A DNA stretch of 64,000 bases, taken from positions 33,090 to 97,089 of the forward strand of contig NZ_KK070002.1 of NCBI RefSeq assembly GCF_000576425.1, read 5' to 3'. Below the pieces are notes generated by a model, which saw only the letters and a list, made by a program, of their open reading frames with translations, was not told where the DNA came from and made no database searches. Origin of the DNA: Brachybacterium phenoliresistens. Lineage in GTDB: Bacteria; Actinomycetota; Actinomycetes; Actinomycetales; Dermabacteraceae. The translations under genes were made by a program, and so were the position numbers. Shown piece after piece: positions 52,782-61,297 of the stretch. Positions within the stretch are counted from its first letter, which is position 1. The number at the start of each line of letters is the position of its first letter.

Positions 52782-53849
52782 ATGACCTCGCTCCCGCGCC
52801 GCCCGTCCATGACGGACGTCGCCGACCGTGCCGGGGTCTCGTACCAGACCGTCTCGCGCGTCCTGAACGACCCGCACCGCGTCAAGCCCGCGACCCGCGA
52901 GCGGGTGCAGGCCGCCATCGAGGAGCTCGGCTTCACCCGCAACCGCGCCGCGCGCGCCCTGCGCACCACGCGGTCCCGGATCATCGGTGTGCTCACCGAC
53001 GGCTCCTCGCTGTACGGGCCGGCGACCACGCTCAGCGCGGTGGAGGCCGCCGCCCACGAGGCCGGGTACACGACCCTGCTGGCCTCGGTCGGCCCCCACG
53101 GCGCCTCCGGCGAGCGCACCGGGCGGGAGCTGCTGGAGAGCGGCGCCGACGGCATCATCGTCATCGCCCCGCACGAGGGCATGGTCCCGGCCCTCGAGGC
53201 GATCGCCCGCACCACCCCGATCGTCTCGGTCACCGCCGGCGCCCCCGCCATCCCCGGGGCGACCATGGTCACCGTGGACCAGGCCCGCGGCGCCCGCAGC
53301 GTCGTCGAGCACCTGGCCGAGGCGGGCTGCCGCTCCGTCGTCCACCTGCAGGGACCCCCGTCCTGGTTCGACGCCCGCGGCCGCCGGGCCGGCTTCGTCG
53401 AGGCGGTCGACCAGCTGGGCCTGGACGCGGAGATCACCGAGCCCGGCGACTGGTCCCCCGGCTCCGGCGCCCGCATCGCCGAGGCGCTGCTGCGCGGCCC
53501 CCTGCCCGATGCGGTCTTCGCCGCCAACGACCACATGGCGCTCGGGCTGCTGCACGTGCTCCATGCCCGCGGGGTGCGCGTGCCGGAGCAGGTCGCCGTG
53601 GTCGGCTTCGACGACATCAGCGGCGCCGCCTACTTCACCCCCTCGCTCAGCACGGTGCGCCAGCCCTTCGACCGCCTCGGCCAGGCCGCCGTCGCCCGGC
53701 TGATCTCCGGCCTCGGCCCCGCCCCCGAGGAGGCCGCGCCGGCCGCCGCGCCGTCCGGCCTCGCGGCGGATCTCGCCCCGGAGCTCATCGTGCGACGCTC
53801 CTCGTCGCTCACCGCCCCGGCGACGACGGACGAGCCGCCCGTCAGCTGA
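52782..53849 (+). CDS. LacI-family transcriptional regulator
   Basis: A 355-residue repressor with HTH MTDVADRAGVSYQTVSRVLN at residues 10-29, hinge RNRAARALRT, and a sensor domain with IIGVLTDGSSLYGPATTL through VAVVGFDDISGAAYFTPSL. It is divergent from the GH3-GH10 operon. Its own operator TGTGAACGTTGACA suggests autoregulation, and since no other copy of that sequence was seen, its targets may lie outside the window. The last 50 residues include an Ala-Pro-rich stretch. The LacI sensor is complete. Confidence 0.93.
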   Translation: MTSLPRRPSMTDVADRAGVSYQTVSRVLNDPHRVKPATRERVQAAIEELGFTRNRAARALRTTRSRIIGVLTDGSSLYGPATTLSAVEAAAHEAGYTTLLASVGPHGASGERTGRELLESGADGIIVIAPHEGMVPALEAIARTTPIVSVTAGAPAIPGATMVTVDQARGARSVVEHLAEAGCRSVVHLQGPPSWFDARGRRAGFVEAVDQLGLDAEITEPGDWSPGSGARIAEALLRGPLPDAVFAANDHMALGLLHVLHARGVRVPEQVAVVGFDDISGAAYFTPSLSTVRQPFDRLGQAAVARLISGLGPAPEEAAPAAAPSGLAADLAPELIVRRSSSLTAPATTDEPPVS

Positions 53850-53924
53850 CCGAGCCGTCTGCTGACCGAGCTCCGGCTCCGCTGTTTTCGAGCCCCAGAG
53901 GCCCGCTCCCCCGGATGCGGCGGA

Positions 53925-53994
53925 CACGAACGGCCGTCTCAGAGCCTCGAGCCAGGCAATCACCTGGCTCGAGGCTCTGAGGCAGCCGTTCGTG
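53925..53994. repeat. 70-bp palindromic element, copy 2
   Basis: The inner stem is perfect: bases 53938-53956 pair with 53963-53981 around a 6-base loop (19 bp). The outer arms CACGAACGGC (53925-53934) and GCCGTTCGTG (53985-53994) add 10 bp. It is a cleaner hairpin than the copy at 3620. It lies between the convergent LacI and NrtR-like genes and could terminate both. Confidence 0.85.
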
Positions 53995-54084
53995 CACAGG
54001 GCCACCGCCGCACGGCAGACGGGCACCCCACGGCAGGCGGGGCCGGGCAGGGTCGGGCACGCCGGGCCGGCAGGGCAGGGCTGG

Positions 54085-54774
54085 TCAGTCGCCGCCGCGC
54101 AGCAGGGGCGGGTTCAGCACGGTGCCCTCGCCGGCGGCGAAGAGGCGCGCGGGGCGGCCGCCGGTGCCGTCGGTCTGCGTGCCGAGGTCGACGACGAATC
54201 CCGGGGAGCGGGTGGCCTTGCGGTGGAAGTTGCCGGGATCCAGGCTCGTCCCCCAGACGCTCTCGTAGACCCCGCGCAGCTGCGAGATGGTGAACTCGGG
54301 CGGCAGGAACGACGTGGCCAGGGTCGTGTACTCGAGCTTCGCGCGGGCGCGCTCGACGGCGGTCCCGAGGATCTCGGCGTGGTCGAAGGCCAGGGCGGCG
54401 GGGTCGATGTCGGTGAGGTTCCAGAAGCGGGCATCGGCCGCACCGGGGCCGAACACCGGGTCCGGCAGATCCGCGCCGAGGGCCATGAACGCGACCGAGA
54501 TGACCCGTCCGCGCGGGTCGCGGCCCGCATCGCCGAAGGTGCGCAGCTGCTCGAGGTAGGTGTGCTCGCGGCCCAGGGAGGCCTCGCTCTGCAGCACCCG
54601 ATGCGCCGCGGCGAGCAGGTCCTCCTCGAGCTGGACGAAGCCGCCCGGCAGCGCCCAGGTCCCGGCATAGGGCTCGTCCTCGCGCTGCACGAGCAGCACG
54701 CTGAGCCTCCCCTGCCGCAGGGTGAGCACGACGAGGTCGACGGCGACGTTGATGGGAGCGGCGGCGGCATCCAT
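54085..54774 (-). CDS. NrtR-like regulator: Nudix domain plus winged helix
   Basis: A 229-residue protein. The N-terminal Nudix domain (VAVDLVVLTLRQGRLSVLLVQR, WALPGGFVQLEEDL) is followed by the C-terminal winged-helix region of NrtR/AraR-type regulators (FTISQLRGVYESVWG, RKATRSPGFVVDLG). The Nudix box is degenerate: where active enzymes have R-E-x-x-E-E it reads RVLQSEAS, so hydrolysis is unlikely and ligand sensing is expected. It lies just downstream of a GH51 gene on the same strand and may control arabinoside genes, though NAD-metabolism control is the other known role of the family. Confidence 0.88.
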   Translation of the reverse strand: MDAAAAPINVAVDLVVLTLRQGRLSVLLVQREDEPYAGTWALPGGFVQLEEDLLAAAHRVLQSEASLGREHTYLEQLRTFGDAGRDPRGRVISVAFMALGADLPDPVFGPGAADARFWNLTDIDPAALAFDHAEILGTAVERARAKLEYTTLATSFLPPEFTISQLRGVYESVWGTSLDPGNFHRKATRSPGFVVDLGTQTDGTGGRPARLFAAGEGTVLNPPLLRGGD

Positions 54775-54907
54775 GCGGTCACCCTAACCCGGGGATTGTC
54801 AGGATGACGTGAAGTGCGGTCAGGTCTCCACGATCCGGACATTCCGGCCCGCCGGCACCCGTGAGGGACCGGGGCCGGGTCCGGGCGCGGGGGCGCCCCC
54901 GGGGCGC

Positions 54908-57220
54908 TCAGGGAGCGGGGAGCGTGATGACGCTGAACGACCACGCGGGCACGGCCATCTCGAGCCGGCCTCTCCCGTGGAGGCTCTCGACGCCGATCGG
55001 GTGCGGCCAGGCCTCGAAGGGCGCCCCCTCGTCCGGGTCGGGGCCGGCGAGGATCTCGGCAGTCCCGGTCACCGGCCCGTCCCACGACGTGGTGATCTCC
55101 AGCGGGCGCTGCTGCGCCGTGGCGTTGACGACCTTGAGGATCCGCGTCCCGTCCTCGCGGGCCACGGCGCCGACGACGACGAGCTCGTCGGGATCGCCCC
55201 GGTCCTGCACGTCGTGCGCGAGCTCCCCGTCGATCCACACGCGCAGCCGCACGGAGCCGGCGACGAGCTCGGCGCGGACCCGGACATGCCGCGGCACGCC
55301 GGTCGCGAACCCGCGCAGCGGCGTCGGCCCGTCGATCTCGTCGCCGATGCCGTCGTCGGAGCGCCCCACGACGCTCGTCCGGTTCTGCCAGCCTCCGAGC
55401 TGCACCGTGTAGTGGGTGGTGCCCGCGGGACCGCCCAGATGGATCTCGGCGCCCTGCGCGCCCTCGATGCGGGTCAGCTGGACCGAGATCTCGCACGCAT
55501 CCGCGCCCCAGCCGGGCAGCGCGATCTCCTCGCCGTCCGCCGCGGTGACCTGGTCGGGGTGGGTGATGCCGTCCACGGCGATCTCGCTCCACCGCACCCG
55601 GTTCCCCGGGCTGCGCAGGCGCACCGATCGCGCATCCGGCACGCCGCGGACCCGGGGTGCGGCGCCGGTGACCTCGAGCCCGCAGACGTGCTCGCCCCGG
55701 GCGTGGGAGAACATGCGCTGGACGTGGTAGCTCGCGGAGGGGCGGACCTCGGTGTCGGTGAAGTAGATCAGATCGGGCGTCCACTGCGTGTGGCCGACCC
55801 GGGCCAGGAGGGGCGCGTAGGAGGCCAGCCGCACGACGTCGGAGTTGCGCTCCATCCCGATCATCCCGGCGGCCTCCGCGAGCGCCGAGCGCAGCCGGGA
55901 CGTCCTCGCCGCGTACTCGCCGACGTAGACGGCGGGACCGGACCGGTCGTAGGTGTCGAACCGGCGGGTGTTCTGGTGGAACCAGTGGGGCGTGCGGTAG
56001 CCGTGCTCGTCCACGATGGCGACGTCCTCCTCGCGGGCGAACGTCCAGCCGTCCTCGAAGTCGGTGCCGAACGGGTTGGGGCCCGCGGTGCCGATCACCG
56101 TGATCTCGGGATGCTCGGCGCGCAGCGCGGCGTGGATCTGGTGGAAGCGGTCCCGGAAGTCCGCGGTGATCTGGTCCTCGTTGCCGACCCCGAGATAGCG
56201 CAGGCCGAACGGCTCGGGGTGGCCGAGCGCGGTGCGGACCGCGCCCCAGCGGGTCTCTGCCCCGCCGTTGGCGAACTCGACCAGGTCCAGGACGTCGCGG
56301 ATGTACTCGGGCATCTCGTCCTGCGGGATGGCCCGGGGCCCTCCCGGCAGGTTCTGGCAGCAGACCCCGGCGGGGACGATCGGCATCGGGGTCGCCCCGA
56401 GCTGCTCGCACAGCAGGAAGTACTCCAGGTAGCCGATGGACATCGACTGGTGGTACCCCCAGGTGTTCCGCAGGTGCCGGCGCTCATGCCGGGGCCCCAG
56501 CGTGGTCTTCCAGTGGTACATGTTCTCCAGGCCGAGGCCGTGCGCCACGCAGCCGCCCGGGAAGCGCACGAAGGAGGGCTTCAGTTCGGCCAGCGCCGCG
56601 ACCAGGTCGGGCCGGAAGGTCCGGGGCCGGCCGGTCCCGGGGTCGATCGGCCGCAGGCTCACCACGTCGAGGTCGGCCGTGCCCCGGGCGAGCTCGAGGG
56701 CCAGCGCGGCGTCCTCGACGTCGGCCGGCAGCTCGAGCCGCGTCTGGAGGAACGTCCATTCCCGGGCGGGGGCGTCGAGGGCGAGGGAGGTGCGCGCGAT
56801 CTCGCGATCGCCGCGGGTCAGGCGCACGGTCAGCGACGCGGCGGCCTCGTCGACCCGCCGGAGGGCGAGCTCGAGCAGGTGGGGGCCGGCGCCGAGGGTC
56901 ATCCCGTCGTACCCGTGGTTCGTGATCGATGCGGCGGTCCGCTCGCCGTGCAGCCGCACGTGGGTCGCGGTGGCCGGGTCGACGGGGTCGGCGGAGCGGA
57001 CGGTGACGGAGCCCTGCGCGGTCCACGCGGTGAGCGGGCCCCAGCCCGGGCGATCCTCCGGGCTGTACTCGAACTGCCCGTTCTGGACGACGTCGGCGTT
57101 CAGCCCGCCGTCCAGGGCGTCGTTGATGTCCTCGAGGAAGATCCCCCAGAGGTCGGGGCTCGCACGGCGGCCGGTGGGCTCTCCGAGGGCGATGTGCAGG
57201 GCCGGGGTGTGCGGGGTCAT
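54908..57220 (-). CDS. GH51 alpha-L-arabinofuranosidase
   Basis: A 770-residue cytoplasmic enzyme that removes arabinofuranose side chains from imported arabinoxylan or arabinan fragments. The acid/base Glu is in GVGNED (residue 348) and the nucleophile Glu in YVGEYA (residue 435). SFVRFPGGC and the N-terminal beta domain (WGIFLEDINDALDGGLNADV) are GH51 hallmarks. A concanavalin-like segment (about residues 540-690) is inserted between the two parts of the C-terminal domain, making it longer than the usual 500 residues. It has its own promoter and lies 133 bp upstream of the NrtR-like gene. Confidence 0.92.
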   Translation of the reverse strand: MTPHTPALHIALGEPTGRRASPDLWGIFLEDINDALDGGLNADVVQNGQFEYSPEDRPGWGPLTAWTAQGSVTVRSADPVDPATATHVRLHGERTAASITNHGYDGMTLGAGPHLLELALRRVDEAAASLTVRLTRGDREIARTSLALDAPAREWTFLQTRLELPADVEDAALALELARGTADLDVVSLRPIDPGTGRPRTFRPDLVAALAELKPSFVRFPGGCVAHGLGLENMYHWKTTLGPRHERRHLRNTWGYHQSMSIGYLEYFLLCEQLGATPMPIVPAGVCCQNLPGGPRAIPQDEMPEYIRDVLDLVEFANGGAETRWGAVRTALGHPEPFGLRYLGVGNEDQITADFRDRFHQIHAALRAEHPEITVIGTAGPNPFGTDFEDGWTFAREEDVAIVDEHGYRTPHWFHQNTRRFDTYDRSGPAVYVGEYAARTSRLRSALAEAAGMIGMERNSDVVRLASYAPLLARVGHTQWTPDLIYFTDTEVRPSASYHVQRMFSHARGEHVCGLEVTGAAPRVRGVPDARSVRLRSPGNRVRWSEIAVDGITHPDQVTAADGEEIALPGWGADACEISVQLTRIEGAQGAEIHLGGPAGTTHYTVQLGGWQNRTSVVGRSDDGIGDEIDGPTPLRGFATGVPRHVRVRAELVAGSVRLRVWIDGELAHDVQDRGDPDELVVVGAVAREDGTRILKVVNATAQQRPLEITTSWDGPVTGTAEILAGPDPDEGAPFEAWPHPIGVESLHGRGRLEMAVPAWSFSVITLPAP

Positions 57221-57280
57221 CGGGCTCCGTCGGGGATCGTGGGGCGGCGCGGGCTCGTCGTCCGGCGGGTCGGGAGCACC

Positions 57281-57308
57281 AATGTATCGATAAATGGCCG
57301 TCCGTCAA
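57281..57308 (-). promoter_or_regulatory. Promoter and palindrome upstream of GH51
   Basis: On the minus strand, -35 TTGACG (57308-57303) and -10 TACATT (57286-57281) are 16 bp apart. The palindrome TATCGATA (57285-57292), within TTTATCGATACA, overlaps the -10 box and is unusually AT-rich here. It is unlike the xylan-type sites; the NrtR-like neighbour may bind it. Confidence 0.58.
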
Positions 57309-57354
57309 GAGCCCTCGGCGACGGCGCGGCACCGGGCGCGGCGCCGCGGATCCC

Positions 57355-58017
57355 TCACCCCTCGATCCGGATCCCCAGGTGGGCGGCGAACAGCTCGGCG
57401 AGCTCGACGGCGCGGCCGCGGTCCAGCGTCGCCCCGCGCAGGCCGGAGAGGTCGTCGACCGCCTCCACCTGCAGGCCGCGCAGGTCCACGTCCTGCAGCC
57501 GGGACTGCGCCACGTCGAGGCGGTCAGCCCGGCACCCCTCGAAGGCCACGCGCGCGGCCCTCGCCCCGCCCAGGTCCACCTCGACGAAGGTGCAGTCCTC
57601 GAAGAGGACGTTCTCCAGCTCGGCCCCGCGCAGGTTGATCCAGTCGATCTTGCAGCCCGTGAACCGCACCGAGCTCAGCGAGGACTCGTACACGTCCAGC
57701 GCACCGATCCGCGACCCGGTCACCTCCACATCGCGCAGGGTCGAGCGGGCCAGGTCCAGCACCGGGGCGTTCAGGCGCTCCAGACGCGTCTCCAGCACCC
57801 GGGATCCGCGCAGCACGGTCTCGTGGGCGGTGGCGGAGACCAGGGAGCACTCCGAGAGCACCAGGCCTGCGAGGTCCCGCCCGGAGAGGTCCGCGTCCTC
57901 CAGCAGGCGCCCCTCGAGGGCGGCGCCGGGCTCGAGGTCATCGGCCGCGGCGGGCTCGAGGTCCAGCAGGGTCACGCGGTCCAGGACCGGGGGCCTGGTG
58001 CGGGCGGAGCGTCTCAT
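57355..58017 (-). CDS. Pentapeptide-repeat protein
   Basis: A 220-residue protein made largely of degenerate pentapeptide repeats (A/S-D/N-L-x-x type), for example DADLSGRDLAGLVLSECSL, INLRGAELENVLFEDCTF and VDLGGARAARVAFEGC. These fold into a right-handed quadrilateral beta helix. No membrane segment or signal peptide. It overlaps the AAA ATPase gene by 4 bp (ATGA), so the two form a coupled pair. Function unknown; pentapeptide-repeat proteins include DNA mimics and adaptors. Confidence 0.87.
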   Translation of the reverse strand: MRRSARTRPPVLDRVTLLDLEPAAADDLEPGAALEGRLLEDADLSGRDLAGLVLSECSLVSATAHETVLRGSRVLETRLERLNAPVLDLARSTLRDVEVTGSRIGALDVYESSLSSVRFTGCKIDWINLRGAELENVLFEDCTFVEVDLGGARAARVAFEGCRADRLDVAQSRLQDVDLRGLQVEAVDDLSGLRGATLDRGRAVELAELFAAHLGIRIEG

Positions 58018-59243
58018 CGGGCCTTCTTCCTGTCGGTCCGGCTCGTCGCGGTCCGCGCGGCGGCCGAGGGGGCGCTCTGCCGCGCCCCGGAGCGGGTGCG
58101 GCGGACGGTGACATCGGGGGCGGCATCGGGCGCGGGATGCTCCTGGCGCCGCAGCAGCAGGGATTCGCGCAGGTAGGGCAGGGAGAACTCGACGTAGCCG
58201 CGGCCAGCGGGCTGGATCAGGTCGTCCTCGATGAGCCGGCGGCGGTACACGGACTGGTAGCCGTGGTCGCGGCCCAGGCGCCGGCCGATCTCCGCGGTGG
58301 AGCTGGGGCCCTCGTCCTCCAGCATCGCCTCGAGGTAGGCGAGCTTGCCCGCGGCGATGCCGCGCAGCGCCGGGCCGTGGACGTTCATGTGCATCTGGCG
58401 GATCGCGCTGTCGCGGGTGCGGCGCACGTCCTCGAGCGCGATCTCCGCCGCGCCCTGGCTGTTCTCCCAGGCCTGCGCCCCGACGTACTGGATGAGGTAC
58501 GGGTAGCCGCAGGAGATCTCGCCGGCCACCACCGCGGCCTCCGGGCCGATGCTCCGGTCCGTCCCGGCGATGGTCAGGCGGATCGCCTCCGCGGCCGTGC
58601 CGACGTCGACCGCGCCCAGCTCGACGCGATGCGCGCGGCGCAGGAAGGTCGTCTTGCCCTGGGCCAGCAGCGCCTCGATGCCCGAGCGGATCCCCGCGCC
58701 GATGAACGCGACGGGCCGCCCGGTGCGCACGAGGTCCTGGTACAGCTGGGTGACGCCGGCCAGCTGGTCGAGGTCCACGGACTGCACCTCGTCCACGCTC
58801 AGCAGCAGCCCGCCGCCGCTCGCACCGGCCAGCTCCGCCAGCCGCGCGAGGGCGGTCGCCGTGCTCGGCCCGCCGGAGTACCGGTCCACGGTCTCGGTCC
58901 GCACGGAGCCGATGCTCGCGATGCCCGCCCCGGTCAGGCGCGTGCCCTCGGCGTCGGGATCGACCTCCCGCAGGCGCTCCAGCACCAGCTCGCGCAGCTC
59001 CTCCCCCAGCGAGGCGGCCGCGGTGTGCAGGCGCAGGACCTCCCAGCCCTGGTCCTGGGCGATCATCTCCATCTCCGTGAGCAGCACCGTCTTGCCGGTG
59101 CCGCGCGCGCCGGAGATCAGCGTGGAGCGCTGCTCGCTGCCGGGATGGTCCTCGAGGGCGTGCTCGAAGGCGTCCAGGGCGAAGCTGCGGCCGGCCAGGG
59201 CGATCGGCACGGCGCCGAAGGACGGCCGGAACGGGTTCTCCAT
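58014..59243 (-). CDS. AAA/STAND-type ATPase, partner of the pentapeptide-repeat protein
   Basis: A 409-residue ATPase of the ORC/Cdc6-like AAA group. Walker A is GARGTGKT (residues 45-52) and Walker B LLLSVDE (146-152). VAFIGAGIRSGIEALL and a CGYPYLIQYVG sensor-2-like segment follow, then a C-terminal winged helix (AEIGRRLGRDHGYQSVYRRRLIEDDLI). The basic, Ser/Arg-rich tail after residue 370 looks disordered. The N-terminal IALAGRSFALDAFEHAL resembles ATPases that load or sense. It is co-translated with the pentapeptide-repeat protein. No nuclease or methylase lies beside it. Confidence 0.88.
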   Translation of the reverse strand: MENPFRPSFGAVPIALAGRSFALDAFEHALEDHPGSEQRSTLISGARGTGKTVLLTEMEMIAQDQGWEVLRLHTAAASLGEELRELVLERLREVDPDAEGTRLTGAGIASIGSVRTETVDRYSGGPSTATALARLAELAGASGGGLLLSVDEVQSVDLDQLAGVTQLYQDLVRTGRPVAFIGAGIRSGIEALLAQGKTTFLRRAHRVELGAVDVGTAAEAIRLTIAGTDRSIGPEAAVVAGEISCGYPYLIQYVGAQAWENSQGAAEIALEDVRRTRDSAIRQMHMNVHGPALRGIAAGKLAYLEAMLEDEGPSSTAEIGRRLGRDHGYQSVYRRRLIEDDLIQPAGRGYVEFSLPYLRESLLLRRQEHPAPDAAPDVTVRRTRSGARQSAPSAAARTATSRTDRKKAR

Positions 59244-59332
59244 GGCGACTCCAGGCGAGGGCGGGGCGGTGGGCACCCCCGATCGTGCCACGCGGCGCCG
59301 ACGACCGGCGCGGCCGGCCGGCCGGGCGCGGG

Positions 59333-59959
59333 CTACCGGATGCCGGCGATGATGTCGTCGACGACCTTCTCGGCGATCGTCCGCACGGTCTCCGCGTCGG
59401 CGCCGCGCAGGGGGCCGCGGACCAGCAGCTCGGCGCAGCCGTGCACGGCCGACCAGCAGGAGAACTCGGCGCCGGGGCGCCGGGACGGGGACAGCACGCC
59501 GGTCTCGACGCAGTCGTCCAGGGCCGCCAGCAGCTCGAGGAACGGCGCGGCGTGGGCGGGGCCCTCGTCCGGCGGATCGCCGGCGCCGAGCAGCGCGGTG
59601 GCGAACCAGCCCGGCTCGGCGAGGGCGAAGTCGATGTATCCCAGGCCCACCCCGCGCAGCCGGTCCAGGGCGCGGGCGGCGGCATCGGCCGGTCCGTCGG
59701 AGCGCGCGCGCCGCTCCCGCATCGGCACCACCATGCGGGCCTGGACCTCGCGGGCGGCGGCCCGGAGGAGGGCCTCGCGGTCGCGGACGTGGCGGTAGGC
59801 GGCGGCCGGGGAGACCCCGACCCGCCGGGTGACCTCCCGCAGGGAGACGGCCGCGGGCCCGCCCTCGCGGGCGAGGTCCAGGGCGGTCTCGAGGAGGGCG
59901 GCGTGCAGGTCGCCGTGGTGGTACGGCCGGGACGGCTCCGCGGTGCTGTCCGAGGACAT
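59333..59959 (-). CDS. TetR/AcrR-family regulator
   Basis: A 208-residue TetR regulator. The HTH lies at about residues 14-60 (HHGDLHAALLETALDLAREG, then REVTRRVGVSPAAAYRHVRDR), with a C-terminal ligand domain of the type often annotated as TetR_C_33 or WHG-like (GYIDFALAEPGWFATALLG). The start at 59959 has AGGAGGAG upstream. It is divergent from the DUF899 gene, with a palindrome at the DUF899 promoter, so it probably represses that pair. Confidence 0.92.
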   Translation of the reverse strand: MSSDSTAEPSRPYHHGDLHAALLETALDLAREGGPAAVSLREVTRRVGVSPAAAYRHVRDREALLRAAAREVQARMVVPMRERRARSDGPADAAARALDRLRGVGLGYIDFALAEPGWFATALLGAGDPPDEGPAHAAPFLELLAALDDCVETGVLSPSRRPGAEFSCWSAVHGCAELLVRGPLRGADAETVRTIAEKVVDDIIAGIR

Positions 59960-59977
59960 CTGCTCCTCCTCTCGCTC

Positions 59978-60037
59978 TTGACGGTGCGCGCGGCCGATCC
60001 TACGCTGGGAGCACGCCATGTGGACGGTGTTCACATG
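59978..60037 (+). promoter_or_regulatory. Promoter of the DUF899 operon with a TetR-type palindrome
   Basis: -35 TTGACG (59978-59983) and -10 TACGCT (60001-60006) are 17 bp apart. Downstream at 60017-60037 lies a 21-bp imperfect palindrome with arms CATGTGGAC and GTTCACATG; 8 of 9 arm positions pair. The position over the transcription start fits TetR repression. Confidence 0.72.
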
Positions 60038-60098
60038 AGCGGACCCGCCGGTTCGCCGCAGGGCATCGCCGCCCCCGATCGCACCCCGGAGGTGCCCC

Positions 60099-60794
60099 AT
60101 GTCCCCCGAAGCCACCGCCCTCCCGCCCGTGGTCGACGCCGCGACCTGGCGCCGCGAGCTCGACGCCCTGCGGGTGCGCGAGAAGGCCGCCACCCGCGAG
60201 CTCGACGCGATCGCCGCCCAGCGCCGCCGCCTGCCCATGGTGAAGATGCCCGACTACATGCTGACCTCGAAGGACGGCCCGGTGCGGCTGGTCGACCTGT
60301 TCGACGGCGCCTCCCAGCTGATCACCTACCACCACATGTGGAGCCCCGGGGCGCCGTGGCAGTGCGGCGGCTGCACTGGTTTCACCTCCCAGTACACGCG
60401 CCTGGAGTTCCTGCGCTCCTATGACGCCCGCTTCGTCGTCGTCACCCAGGGCGAGATCGACGAGGCCCTCGCCTACCGCGAGAAGGTCGGCAACGAGATG
60501 GAGTGGTACTCCACCGCCGGCAGCCCCTTCGGGGCCGATGTCGGCGCCGGGCCGGGCGAGGGCTTCGCGGTGAACGTCTTCCTGCGCGACGGCGAGGACG
60601 TCTACCGCACCTGGCACACCGACGGGCGCGGCACCGAGCAGATCTCGCACACCTTCCCCCTCATCGACCTCCTGCCCTGGGGCCGCCAGGAGGAATGGCA
60701 GGACTCCCCCGAGGGCTGGCCGCAGTCCGGCACCTACGAGGGATGGCTCGACTCCCCCGACATCGCGACGCTCTACGGAAGGACCCCCTCATGA
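60099..60794 (+). CDS. DUF899 family protein (thioredoxin-like fold)
   Basis: A 231-residue DUF899 protein. Family blocks: WRRELDALRVREKAATRELD, KMPDYMLTSKDGPVRLVDLF, and QLITYHHMWSPGAPWQCGGC with two cysteines near CGGCTGF. DUF899 proteins have a thioredoxin-like fold and are often named predicted dithiol-disulfide oxidoreductases, but the usual CxxC is here CGGC in a family-specific place. No signal peptide. It overlaps the SRPBCC gene by 4 bp. Biochemical role not established. Confidence 0.92.
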   Translation: MSPEATALPPVVDAATWRRELDALRVREKAATRELDAIAAQRRRLPMVKMPDYMLTSKDGPVRLVDLFDGASQLITYHHMWSPGAPWQCGGCTGFTSQYTRLEFLRSYDARFVVVTQGEIDEALAYREKVGNEMEWYSTAGSPFGADVGAGPGEGFAVNVFLRDGEDVYRTWHTDGRGTEQISHTFPLIDLLPWGRQEEWQDSPEGWPQSGTYEGWLDSPDIATLYGRTPS

Positions 60795-61297
60795 CCTCCC
60801 CGACCGCCCCCACCCGCGACCAGGAGCCGCGCCTGGTCGTCTCCCGCACCCTCGATGCCGCGCCCGAGGCCGTGTTCTCCCTGCTCACGGACCCCGCGCA
60901 GCACCATCGGCTGGAGCCGACGGACTGGGTCGGCGAGGCCCTGGACCCGCAGCAGGGGCCGATCACGGCCGAGGGCCAGGTCTTCGGGATCCGCATGTTC
61001 CACGTCAACGCCGGCGGCGAGTACCACATGCACAACCGCGTGATCGCCTACGTCCCGCAGCGCACCCTGGCCTGGGAGCCCGGGCAGTACGACGACTCCG
61101 GGGAGCTGGGGACCGGCGGCTGGACCTGGCGCTACGACCTCGAGCCCGCCGAGGGCGGGACCCGCGTGCAGATCACCTACGACTGGAGCGAGGTGCCCGA
61201 TGCGATGCGCGAGCAGTTCGGGATCCCGCCCTTCGGGCCGGACTACCTCGAGCGGTCCCTCGCCTCGCTCGCCGAGGCGCTCGGGGAGGACGCGTAG
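60791..61297 (+). CDS. SRPBCC family protein
   Basis: A 168-residue START-like (SRPBCC) protein: LVVSRTLDAAPEAVFSLLTDPAQH opens the helix-grip fold, a central YDLEPAEGGTRVQITYDW beta segment follows, and the long C-terminal helix closes the pocket (YLERSLASLAEAL). Such proteins bind hydrophobic ligands; members beside TetR and DUF899 genes are common but unassigned. Its last 55 bp overlap the convergent DUF4184 gene. Confidence 0.9.
   Translation: MTSPTAPTRDQEPRLVVSRTLDAAPEAVFSLLTDPAQHHRLEPTDWVGEALDPQQGPITAEGQVFGIRMFHVNAGGEYHMHNRVIAYVPQRTLAWEPGQYDDSGELGTGGWTWRYDLEPAEGGTRVQITYDWSEVPDAMREQFGIPPFGPDYLERSLASLAEALGEDA

Noticed and set aside
53925..53994. Attachment site or transposon end
   Set aside because: No integrase, transposase or target duplication nearby; a second copy in the same type of convergent gap favours a palindromic repeat.
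58137..59798. Plus-strand open frame antisense to the AAA ATPase
   Set aside because: The minus-strand gene has Walker A and B motifs and coupled translation; the opposite frame lacks any domain.
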